Below are positions 1 to 7,329 of a stretch of DNA of 64,000 nt, piece by piece (position 1 is the stretch's first letter; the number at the start of each line of letters is the position of its first letter). Under the pieces are notes generated by a model. It was not told the origin of the DNA, searched no databases, and worked only from the letters and a program-made list of their open reading frames with translations. The position numbers were made by a program, and so were the translations under genes. This DNA is from Desulfonispora thiosulfatigenes DSM 11270 (GTDB taxonomy: Bacteria > Bacillota > Peptococcia > Peptococcales > Desulfonisporaceae). Location of the stretch: assembly GCF_900176035.1 (NCBI RefSeq), contig NZ_FWWT01000005.1:124001-188000 (forward strand), in the 5' to 3' direction.

Positions 1-350
1 CAATGATCCCAAAAAGACCCAACCTGCATCGGATTCACACTAGCACCTATATCAGCAACTGTTAGCGAACCGCTGATAGATTGTTCAGCCTTGGTTATGC
101 CTGTATTAATATTAGGCGTTGGTTCTAATAAAATATTGTTAGAAATGGGCGTAGGATTGATTGGGATTAAGCTCAAAACACTTTCGAATGTAATAGGGAC
201 AATAAGTCTAATGAGAACAACTGCCCACAATATGTACGAATACTTTTTTGGTGCTTTCTTAAGAAGCAATCTTGTTACTAATATGAACATAATAACTATG
301 CTTCCTATATAACTCATATTAATGACTTGTAAAAACATTTTCTCCAACAT
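1..350 (-). CDS. blaR1: BlaR1/MecR1-type M56 sensor, N-terminal part (runs off the left edge)
   Basis: The reading frame starts at an ATG at 350 and stays open to the window edge, giving about 116 residues. It starts with an N-terminal membrane helix, a basic KKAPKKYSYILW segment and a second hydrophobic segment (WAVVLIRLIVPITF). This is the usual start of M56-family antirepressor peptidases of the BlaR1/MecR1 type. The catalytic HEXXH part lies outside the window. The start codon is one base from the end of blaI, and the ribosome binding site GGAGGTG lies inside the blaI 3' end, so the two are co-transcribed. By family, it would sense a cell-wall ligand and relieve BlaI repression; the ligand cannot be read from this fragment. 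Confidence 0.8.
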   Translation of the reverse strand, partial: MLEKMFLQVINMSYIGSIVIMFILVTRLLLKKAPKKYSYILWAVVLIRLIVPITFESVLSLIPINPTPISNNILLEPTPNINTGITKAEQSISGSLTVADIGASVNPMQVGSFWDH

Positions 351-351
351 C

Positions 352-717
352 CTACACCTCCCTTTTGTATCCATCAATTAATTGTTGAATTTCTTCAATC
401 TCTTTATCACTTAACTTTTTTCGCCTAGTAAATGCTGCTAAAAATCTTGGCAAGGATCCTTTGAAAGATTCTTCTAAAAATTCTTCTCCTTTTTCTGCTA
501 GAAAATCGTCTTTTCTAATTAAGACTTTAACCGTTCCATTTTCATTTTTAAATATACCTCTTTCACAAAGGCGTTTTAGCATGGTATATGTTGTCGTTCT
601 TTTCCACTCGAATACCTCAGTACATATCTCAATCAGATTTCGAGTTTTAATAGGGGCTTTATCCCAAATAATATCTGCAAATCTCTGTTCCATTTCACCC
701 AGTTTATATTTTTCCAT
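352..717 (-). CDS. blaI: BlaI/MecI/CopY family transcriptional repressor
   Basis: This is a 121-residue winged-helix repressor of the penicillinase repressor family. The N-terminal half holds the recognition region (TTTYTMLKRLCERGIFK). The C-terminal half is the dimerisation region, which BlaR1-type partners cleave or inactivate. I place the start at the ATG at 717 (MEKYKLGEMEQ) because GGGAGG sits just upstream of it. An in-frame ATG at 732 lacks a site and would overlap an operator. It lies one base upstream of the blaR1-like gene. Two perfect palindromes just upstream point to autoregulation. The target resistance gene is not visible in this window. Confidence 0.88.
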   Translation of the reverse strand: MEKYKLGEMEQRFADIIWDKAPIKTRNLIEICTEVFEWKRTTTYTMLKRLCERGIFKNENGTVKVLIRKDDFLAEKGEEFLEESFKGSLPRFLAAFTRRKKLSDKEIEEIQQLIDGYKREV

Positions 718-731
718 AAGAAAACCTCCCA

Positions 732-750
732 TGTCTAATGTCCTTAGACA
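732..750. promoter_or_regulatory. Operator-like palindrome 1 upstream of blaI
   Basis: Perfect 7-bp arms TGTCTAA / TTAGACA are separated by five bases. The dyad sits directly upstream of the blaI ribosome binding site and shares its TCTAA-N5-TTAGA core with the neighbouring dyad. It is most likely a BlaI binding site. Confidence 0.6.
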
Positions 751-751
751 A

Positions 752-778
752 TTTTAGTCTAATGCCGTTAGACTAAAA
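752..778. promoter_or_regulatory. Operator-like palindrome 2 upstream of blaI
   Basis: Perfect 11-bp arms TTTTAGTCTAA / TTAGACTAAAA are separated by TGCCG. The spacer is the same length as in the first dyad, and the centres are about 24 bp apart, close to two helical turns. That fits two repressor dimers on one face of the DNA. Confidence 0.6.
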
Positions 779-921
779 AGTCAATATATAAAAAAATTAC
801 AGACTTGTTATGCCTGCAATCCTTTGATTGATATCTAATAAAGCGATAGAAATATAGATAAGACCAAACCATTTATAATAATTCTACTCTAAAGGCAACA
901 ATTCTCTTATTACACATAAAA

Positions 922-963
922 AACCTACTTAAATGTATACAAAGTATAACAAATAAGTAGGTT
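922..963. repeat. Hairpin with 10-bp perfect arms
   Basis: The arms AACCTACTTA and TAAGTAGGTT are separated by 22 bases. A T-rich stretch follows on the plus strand (CTTATTACTG), but there is no clean T run, so a terminator role is uncertain. It lies between blaI and the small peptide gene. Confidence 0.4.
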
Positions 964-988
964 CTTATTACTGTAAAACCATCTTCCA

Positions 989-1027
989 GACTTATAAGAT
1001 TAATATTAAAATTAAATCTTATAAGTC
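989..1027. repeat. 13-bp perfect inverted repeat downstream of the small peptide gene
   Basis: The arms GACTTATAAGATT and AATCTTATAAGTC flank a 13-base AT-rich loop, two bases past the stop of the 27-residue peptide. No T run follows on the minus strand. One arm of the same sequence recurs near 61.6 kb, next to a related coding tail. Confidence 0.5.
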
Positions 1028-1028
1028 C

Positions 1029-1112
1029 TTAGAACACTGGCGGCTCGTCCTCAGTTAAAACTTCGTCCTTTGCCTCTGTGCCTTGAATGCTTTGGTTACT
1101 TCGATTATTCAT
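1029..1112 (-). CDS. Small 27-residue acidic peptide, unknown function
   Basis: The open frame runs from an ATG at 1112 to a TAA at 1029-1031. A very strong site, AGGAGGG, lies seven bases ahead of the ATG, which is the main reason to call it. The product is polar and acidic, starts MNNRSNQSIQ and ends EDEPPVF, with no cysteine and no hydrophobic segment. Its last codons and the next 20 bases resemble the tail of a gene remnant at 61.6 kb. It may therefore be a decayed tail brought under a new start, or a genuine short peptide such as a precursor. I cannot assign a role. Confidence 0.45.
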   Translation of the reverse strand: MNNRSNQSIQGTEAKDEVLTEDEPPVF

Positions 1113-1362
1113 CGTTGTTCCCTCCTACATTCAGATTGATTTTACAATAATATTATGTGCAGAATTTCGGGTTTTATACTTAAAATCTATATACCTTTGA
1201 ATAATTTATTAATACACATTTGAACCTCATTTTATATTGCAGTTAATAAATCCATTTTATATTTTCGCAACCTTAAAATACGTAATAATCAAATTTTCTC
1301 CATGTATTTAATAAATATTCTTACTTAACTCTATATGAAGCATATATATGCCTTAATCCAAC

Positions 1363-2265
1363 TTAATTAGCTCCTCTATTTTCCATTTCTTTTAGAGATG
1401 TTCCATTTTCTGTTTTCCACTCTACAAGCCCATTTGCATGGCCACCAATAACAAAAGCTGCAGCATATGAAGGGCTGTTAAATAATACGTTTTCTTGTAA
1501 GATGCCTAATTCATCTATTTTTGCTTTTAACCTACGTTCCTTTATTCCTGGTGGAATACTTGCAGAATCAATAGTTTCAATATGGCTTCCCTTTAAAAGA
1601 ACAAAACCTTCTATTGTCTGCTTGCAACTTGCCTCAATTAACTTCCCACTTTTACTACTTTTCCTCTTCATAAAAAGTGTTAATTCCTCATCCTCAATTG
1701 CTTCTTTTATTTTTGGTATTCTAGAATTATCGGCTAAACCTTCAAATAATTTATGTCCTAAAGTTCCCATTACAATCTTAGCATAATCTATAAATTCTTC
1801 TAGTTCGCTTTCTTTTTCTTCTGTTATATTCCCCATAGTAGGGTCAATGCTGTTTTTAACTAAATAGCGACCCGCTTCTGTTGCAATTCCAACAAAACGA
1901 TTCTCAAGATAACTAATTTCTGTCGGACCAAAAGAGTTATTAGAAGTTGTAAAAACAATAGCTTCTGTCCAATAATCCTTGTCGGGGCTTCGTTTATGTT
2001 CTACTAATCTACACAGAATTCCGTCTCCATTTTTACGAATTCCTGCCTGCCCTATATAAACGATATTTTCTCCCGTCTGATCAGAAGTCCCAAAAAGAAA
2101 ATAGACACCACTTTGCTTAAGATCATCCCGCTCTTTACATTTATCTAGTTCTGTTCTAGGTATTTTATATGCAACTCCTGTCCAATTAGCGAGAGTACAT
2201 TTTATCCTTCCAACAGCTGTTCCATCCATTAGAAACAAATTAATACTTTTACCACGTACCGCCAA
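1363..2265 (-). CDS. GIY-YIG nuclease family protein with C-terminal DUF4357
   Basis: This protein has about 300 residues. A GIY-YIG nuclease core begins around residue 55, with GVYFLFG and VYIGQAG as the two signature strands and an ENRF segment carrying the expected metal-binding glutamate. A DUF4357 domain ends the protein (SPSYAAAFVIGGHANGLVEW). I choose the TTG at 2265, which has AGGGGTGA five bases upstream. The frame extends to a TTG at 2289, but no site precedes that. GIY-YIG/DUF4357 proteins are found as stand-alone genes in accessory regions, and their biological role is not settled. No restriction or methylase partner lies beside it. Confidence 0.75.
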   Translation of the reverse strand: MAVRGKSINLFLMDGTAVGRIKCTLANWTGVAYKIPRTELDKCKERDDLKQSGVYFLFGTSDQTGENIVYIGQAGIRKNGDGILCRLVEHKRSPDKDYWTEAIVFTTSNNSFGPTEISYLENRFVGIATEAGRYLVKNSIDPTMGNITEEKESELEEFIDYAKIVMGTLGHKLFEGLADNSRIPKIKEAIEDEELTLFMKRKSSKSGKLIEASCKQTIEGFVLLKGSHIETIDSASIPPGIKERRLKAKIDELGILQENVLFNSPSYAAAFVIGGHANGLVEWKTENGTSLKEMENRGAN

Positions 2266-2340
2266 ACTTGTCACCCCTAAATTTATCAACTATCAATAGA
2301 AAAAATTCATTTAACAATTCAATATTTATATATTATATTT

Positions 2341-2640
2341 CATCCTGACTAATTTCCAATTTTTTTAAGAGATCATCTTGAGCGATGAATTCACCTTAAA
2401 ACTTACTCTCTTCTAGTAGTAAGTGATCTTCTTCCGATATATATTCATACTCTGATTCATTTATTTTACTCCATATGTTTTAGCTTTCTTTAAACTTTAA
2501 AAACTCAACCATATCATAACCGTTTTAATATTTTCTGGTTTTAATTCATCTTTTAATATTTGTTCATTTTTTTTGCTAGGGTCATCTTTATCCCACCTAA
2601 TTACAATTACTTATATTAATATTATATCATTAATAATGTA
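2341..2640 (-). pseudogene. Decayed coding remnant, unknown protein
   Basis: In the minus direction two frames give protein-like text that does not stay open: first WDKDDPSKKNEQILKDEL, then, after stops and a frame change, YISEEDHLLLEESKF and IAQDDLLKKLEISQDEI. No start and no uninterrupted frame joins them. I read this as the remains of one or two genes and do not recognise the family. Confidence 0.35.
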
Positions 2641-2819
2641 TATGTTATACAATTCTGTACTTTATATATACTTAATCACATTTATAACATTCTCTTCCTT
2701 TCCACGTAAATCTTCCACTTTCGCGCATAATATAATAGCACACTAAGTGAAAATGTATATCTATAGCCTCAACCCCAAAATGTTTATTAAGCCTGGTCTA
2801 CTCTTGAAAGATAAAAAAT

Positions 2820-2865
2820 AAGGTTTCCATCAATCAGTGATTGTTACCGAAAGTCTGGAAACCTT
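2820..2865 (+). terminator. Terminator-like hairpin
   Basis: Perfect 10-bp arms AAGGTTTCCA / TGGAAACCTT enclose a loop that contains a smaller CAATCA/TGATTG hairpin. TT then ATA follows on the plus strand. It borders the rlmD-tail remnant, and no intact gene ends here. Confidence 0.35.
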
Positions 2866-2890
2866 TTATATCAAGCTATTTACAGCGTGT

Positions 2891-2975
2891 TTAGTTATCT
2901 TTGCGTGACATCAATACAACCGTCTCCACATGCCTTGAGAGTACAATAAAGATGTCATGGGTATACAGTAACCCC
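2891..2975 (-). pseudogene. Detached 3' end of an rlmD/rumA-type methyltransferase gene
   Basis: In the minus direction the frame reads RHVETVVLMSRKDN and then a TAA at 2891-2893. HVETVVLMSR is the typical C-terminal signature of RlmD/TrmA-family 23S rRNA uracil methyltransferases. No catalytic domain precedes it; the codons just upstream do not resemble the family. The intact rlmD gene of the window (19182-20570) ends with a divergent tail. The two ends together look like the outcome of integration into the rlmD 3' end. Confidence 0.5.
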
Positions 2976-3099
2976 TTGGCGGAAGGTTGTTTCTACGGAT
3001 TTTGCTCCTTTTAACCTTTTACATAATGCTATAAAATTGCAAACAATAAAGCCTTCAAATGTATTTCAACACTTGAAGGCTTTATTGGATACAATTTTA

Positions 3100-3240
3100 A
3101 TTGTTTGCTTCTTTTTTAAGTTCTAGTACTTCTTCTTTGGTTAGGTCTGTAGCTTATGCTATTTGTTCTATTGGCAATCCTGTACTTAGCTACTGCTTTG
3201 CTTCCTCTTTCCACACCTTTTTCTATACCACGCATTTAAT
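3100..3240 (-). pseudogene. Tail of a decayed Rpn/PD-(D/E)XK nuclease family gene
   Basis: Minus-strand text LPIEQIA, an in-frame stop, then ATDLTKEEVLELKKE matches the typical C-terminal repeat of Rpn recombination-promoting nucleases (the PDDEXK_2 transposase-like group). A frameshift separates it from GKR-rich codons upstream. The copy at 61.8-62.8 kb carries a comparable tail. No complete gene remains. Confidence 0.5.
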
Positions 3241-3890
3241 TAAATAAGGTTATTTACAGTAATCATTAAGTGTAATATTGCTTTGATACAGCTTTTCATA
3301 TTGCTTCTAAATAGTTTTGTGCTATGTATCGCAGCCACTGTATAGCAATCAATAGTTCCATCCTTAAATGTTTTGTTTGCCTTAACTTTTTAACAACAAT
3401 TTTCAGTGCATTAGTATAATAATCCTTTAGTTTTTAAGCTATCTCTGATATTATAACTGATTTGGATAATCATTCCTTTTTACTGTCCGTAGACCCAACA
3501 TATATTTAGTACTTGTAATATTAAAACCACCAGAGTGATTTTATATAGTAAATCCTTTTATCATCATAACTCACTGGATATACACTTAAATCCAAATGTT
3601 CAACATGTCTTTTAATAGCTTCCATCATATCACTGTAGTTTAATTCTTCAACAGTTTTTGATGACACGCAAAAATCCCTTGATATCTAAAACCTCTATCA
3701 GAAAACAGCCTGTCAACAAAGTCTATTTTTATCTTTTCTGTTTCAGATATATACTCAAAATAACACTTCTCTTTCACATCTTCTACATATTTACCAGAAT
3801 ATAAATCTAGAGCCATTGACCATTACTTCATCTTGCTGATATTGATACTGATATCCAAGATTTACATTTTGGCTTAGGGAGTGGCTTTCT
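3241..3890 (-). pseudogene. Decayed coding DNA, family not recognised
   Basis: Short protein-like stretches appear in changing minus-strand frames: YVEDVKEKCYFEYISETEK and IDFVDRLFSDRGFRYQGIF near 3690-3830, then TVEELNYSDMMEAIKRHVEH near 3600-3660. Many stops and frame changes separate them. They may be the upstream part of the same decayed nuclease gene or an unrelated gene. No intact gene lies between 2290 and 4088. Confidence 0.35.
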
Positions 3891-4022
3891 TGTTGTGTAT
3901 AGGGTAAGCAATCTAACACTAATACGCAGAAATATTGGTGTTAGCAGCAAAAACGCTTCCCTTGCGTTAAGGGGGCAGTGAAGTTCTTTGTGTTAATAAT
4001 TTTACGCAATAATTCTTGCACC

Positions 4023-4055
4023 TCAATCTCAATATACGGAGTATATTGAGATTGA
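4023..4055. repeat. 15-bp perfect palindrome with 3-base loop
   Basis: The arms TCAATCTCAATATAC and GTATATTGAGATTGA flank GGA. It lies just beyond the mgtA terminator. No T run follows on either strand, so it is probably not a simple intrinsic terminator. Confidence 0.5.
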
Positions 4056-4059
4056 GATT

Positions 4060-4090
4060 GAAAAGAAAACAGTTTGTTTTTCAACAAACT
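4060..4090 (-). terminator. Rho-independent terminator of mgtA
   Basis: In the minus direction the stem AGTTTGTT / AACAAACT with a GAAA loop begins at the mgtA stop codon and is followed by GTTTTCTTTTC. Confidence 0.65.
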
Positions 4091-6800
4091 ATAAAAATTG
4101 ACCATATCTTCTTATATATAATTTTTTTAGTAGCGTTACTAATACCATATAAGCTAATATTGTAGTTGCTAACCATAAAAAGTATATTGGTGGCATGGCT
4201 GCCATCCCCATCATTTTACCAAAAGCTGTATATGGTATAATTGTACCTATTGAGATTGCTATTGTTGTTAAAGTCAGCACTGGTAAAGATGCTCGACTTT
4301 GAATAAATGGTATCTTTGGAGTTCTTATCATATGAATAACTAAAGTTTGAGACCATAATGACTCTACAAACCATCCAGCATTAAATAATGACATAAATAA
4401 TATATTATCCACACCTGGTGCACCATAAGCCCCACCACAAACTGCTGGACATATAACGAAGAACATTAATAAATAAGTTGTAATATCAAATACTGAGCTT
4501 GTTGGTCCTATAAAGCGCATAAAACTTCCGATTGAAGAAGCATCCCACTTACGAGGTTTCTTTAGATATTCAGTATCTACATTATCCCATGGAATTGAGA
4601 TACAAGATATATCATATATAAGATTTAAAACTAGTATTTGAACAGGTAACATTGGTAAAAAAGGTAAAAAGGCACATGCAACTAATACACTAAACATATT
4701 TCCAAAATTAGAACTTGCAGTCATTTTAATATACTTAATGATATTTGCAAAAGTTTTACGCCCTTCAATTACGCCTCTTTCAAGTACCATTAAATCCTTT
4801 TCTAGTAGAATGATGTCAGCAGATTCTTTTGCTATATCAACTGCGGTATCAACAGAAATGCCTACATCAGCCTTTCTCATTGCAGGAGCATCATTAATTC
4901 CATCTCCCATAAATCCTACAACATGTCCGTTACTTCTTAAAACTGATACCACCCTGGATTTTTGTTGTGGTGATAATTTCGCAAAAATATTAGTTTCCTC
5001 AACAGAAATTTTAAGATCTGCATCAGTCATAGTTTCAATATCAGAACCTAAAAGTATATTATTTGCATTGATGCCAACTTTGTTACATACATATCTTGTT
5101 ACTTTCTCATTATCACCTGTTAGCACTTTAACCTCTACTCCATATTCATGCAAAGCTTTTATTGCATCCGCAGATGTTTCCTTAGGTGGATCTAGGAAAC
5201 CTATATAACCCATCAGCACCATGTCAGATTCATCTTTAATAGAGAATACTCCCTCTGGTGATGGATTTGTTTTTTGAGCTACTGCAACAACTCTCATTCC
5301 ATATGCATTAAGCTCATCAACAGTTTCAAGAATTTCATTCTTTATTTCATCAGTAAGCTCTTCTACATTTCCTTTATATTCAGCAAATCTACATATTGCT
5401 AGCATTTCTTCTACTGCACCCTTTGTAATAAGCTGAGTTTTACCATTTTTATCTTCTAGCACTACTGACATTCTACGACGGGTAAAATCAAATGGAATTT
5501 CATCTACCTTTTCATACATTGTATTTAAGTTTGAAAACCCTTCTTCATCGCCATGTTCAAGTATTGCTACATCAAGTAAATTCTTAAGTCCAGTTTGAAA
5601 ATAACTATTTAAATAGCCATGTCTTAATACTCTTATATCTTCATTACCACTAATATCAAGGTGACGTTCTAAAATAATCTTATCTTCTGTAAGTGTTCCT
5701 GTTTTATCAGTACATAAAATATTCATAGCTCCAAAATTTTGTATTGCATTTAAATTTTTCACTATAGTTTTACGTTTAGACATCATTACTGCACCTTTTG
5801 CAAGGTTTGTAGTAACAATCATTGGAAGCATTTCTGGTGTAAGTCCCACTGCAACTGATAATGCAAATAAAAATGCTTGAAGCCAATCTCCTTTTGTTAC
5901 TCCATTAATTATAAATACAACTGGAACCATGCACATCATAAATCTTATTAATAACCAGCTTACTGAATTAACTCCTTTATCAAAGCTTGTTGCTTCTCTT
6001 TTTTCAGTAATTGCATCTGCCATAGTTCCAATACATGTATCATTTCCAGTGGTAATTACAACCGCCATAGCTATACCACTAATAACATTAGTTCCCATAA
6101 ATGCTAAGTTTTCAAGTTCAAGAGGGCTTAATGATTTTTTTGCTCTTGTAGCTTGTGGTAATTCACTAAATTTTTCTACTGGTTCTGACTCTCCTGTCAT
6201 AGAAGATTGACTAATAAATAGATCCTTAGAATAAATGATTCTCACATCGGCTGGAATCATATCACCAGCAGTAAGCTTGATAACATCTCCTGGAACAATA
6301 TCTGATATAGGAATTTCAACATTATTTTCATTACGAAAGACAGTAGCTGTAGTTTTAATCATTGCCTTTAACTTTTCCCCAGCCTTATTTGATCTACCTT
6401 CTTGAATAAAGCGAAGAGCACCACTTATTGTAACCATTGTAACTATAATAATAGCAGTTATTAAACTTCTATCCTCTGGAGCTGCAATTATATAGTCTGT
6501 AAAGAAAGAAACCATTGCAAGTATTATAAGAACTACAGAAAATGGGTTAATAAATGCACTAACAAGCTTTTTGAGCCATGTCACTTCATTACTGTAATTT
6601 ATTTCATTATGTCCATACTCATTTATTCTTTCTTCGGCATCTTCCCCTGTAAGTCCTTTACTATTGGTTTTAAGTTCTTTGAACATATTCTCTTCTTCAA
6701 GCAATCCAAATTGAAGTAAGTTTTCAAAGATTTTATCTTTCTTTTTATTTTTTTCTATCATTGCTGAGTTTGTTTTATTTTCAGTTATTTTAAATTTCAT
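4089..6800 (-). CDS. mgtA: Magnesium-translocating P-type ATPase
   Basis: This is a P-type (P3B-like) ATPase of 903 residues that by family imports Mg2+ into the cytoplasm at the cost of ATP. It has an N-terminal cation ATPase domain, an actuator domain with the [11 protein letters not shown] loop, the phosphorylation motif DKTGTLT at about residue 365, the hinge [17 protein letters not shown], and a C-terminal bundle of hydrophobic helices. MgtA/MgtB-type traits include the long N-terminal extension and the PEMLPMI membrane segment. GGAGGGTGTGAAA precedes the ATG at 6800; a GTG two codons earlier is less likely. I saw no M-box riboswitch upstream. The next intact gene upstream is a second P-type ATPase, separated by decayed DNA. 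Confidence 0.9.
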   Translation of the reverse strand: MKFKITENKTNSAMIEKNKKKDKIFENLLQFGLLEEENMFKELKTNSKGLTGEDAEERINEYGHNEINYSNEVTWLKKLVSAFINPFSVVLIILAMVSFFTDYIIAAPEDRSLITAIIIVTMVTISGALRFIQEGRSNKAGEKLKAMIKTTATVFRNENNVEIPISDIVPGDVIKLTAGDMIPADVRIIYSKDLFISQSSMTGESEPVEKFSELPQATRAKKSLSPLELENLAFMGTNVISGIAMAVVITTGNDTCIGTMADAITEKREATSFDKGVNSVSWLLIRFMMCMVPVVFIINGVTKGDWLQAFLFALSVAVGLTPEMLPMIVTTNLAKGAVMMSKRKTIVKNLNAIQNFGAMNILCTDKTGTLTEDKIILERHLDISGNEDIRVLRHGYLNSYFQTGLKNLLDVAILEHGDEEGFSNLNTMYEKVDEIPFDFTRRRMSVVLEDKNGKTQLITKGAVEEMLAICRFAEYKGNVEELTDEIKNEILETVDELNAYGMRVVAVAQKTNPSPEGVFSIKDESDMVLMGYIGFLDPPKETSADAIKALHEYGVEVKVLTGDNEKVTRYVCNKVGINANNILLGSDIETMTDADLKISVEETNIFAKLSPQQKSRVVSVLRSNGHVVGFMGDGINDAPAMRKADVGISVDTAVDIAKESADIILLEKDLMVLERGVIEGRKTFANIIKYIKMTASSNFGNMFSVLVACAFLPFLPMLPVQILVLNLIYDISCISIPWDNVDTEYLKKPRKWDASSIGSFMRFIGPTSSVFDITTYLLMFFVICPAVCGGAYGAPGVDNILFMSLFNAGWFVESLWSQTLVIHMIRTPKIPFIQSRASLPVLTLTTIAISIGTIIPYTAFGKMMGMAAMPPIYFLWLATTILAYMVLVTLLKKLYIRRYGQFL

Positions 6801-6830
6801 TTTCACACCCTCCTAAATAATTAAAATTGA

Positions 6831-7325
6831 TTATGTTATAGGATATGAGAATAGATAAAAACAAGGCATATAAACTATAAATTCATAGTAGCAAAATGAC
6901 TTAATTTCTTTTTTACTTTTAAGGTATATATTTAGGGAAAATAAACAAGCAGTAAGATGGCTGCGTATTTGAAAATTCTTAATATACTCCACCACATATA
7001 CATATATTATCCTATATTGTTTCAAAAAATATTCACCCTTAGGGTAATCATCTATTCCCATATGACTACTGCCATCTTCCACTTGTTTTCACCTCACTTA
7101 TTAATATAAAAAATCACCTAAATAAGAAAAATCCAAATTACTTAGATATTCTTATATCCCTGTGAACAACACCATTTTCATGAAGATATCTTTAAATTTT
7201 AATTAGCTTAATTCCTACTTCAAAAAATTCTTCATGCAAAAATTTATGTTTATACTTAAAAAGCATATCTTTTACAGTACATTCATGTTTAAATTCTAAA
7301 ACATATAGTATCTTTAAGTCAAATT
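6831..7325 (-). pseudogene. Remnant of a eukaryotic-type Ser/Thr protein kinase gene
   Basis: In the minus direction one frame reads LYVLEFKHECTVKDMLF, HEEFFEVGIKLIKI, a stop, then RYLHENGVVHRDIR. The last segment is the catalytic-loop HRD motif of protein kinases in its proper context, about 7156-7185. Downstream the frame breaks again. An 84-codon open stretch (6831-7082, SSHMGIDDYPKGEYFLKQYR) could be part of the kinase C-lobe, but I would not call it a separate gene. The ATP-binding lobe is missing. This inactive remnant sits between two cation ATPase genes. Confidence 0.45.
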
Positions 7326-7329
7326 TGTT

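Noticed and set aside
4000-4060. Repeated CAATCT/GAGATTG text considered as a CRISPR repeat
   Set aside because: It is a single palindrome, with no regularly spaced copies and no cas genes.
4738-5208. Plus-strand open frame of 156 codons inside mgtA
   Set aside because: It lies entirely opposite the ATPase gene, has no ribosome binding site and its product is serine/leucine rich as expected for an antisense shadow.
6801-7320. Possible Mg2+ (M-box) riboswitch upstream of mgtA
   Set aside because: The GTGAGG near 7090 recalls the M-box start, but the remaining conserved segments are absent and the region reads as a decayed kinase gene.
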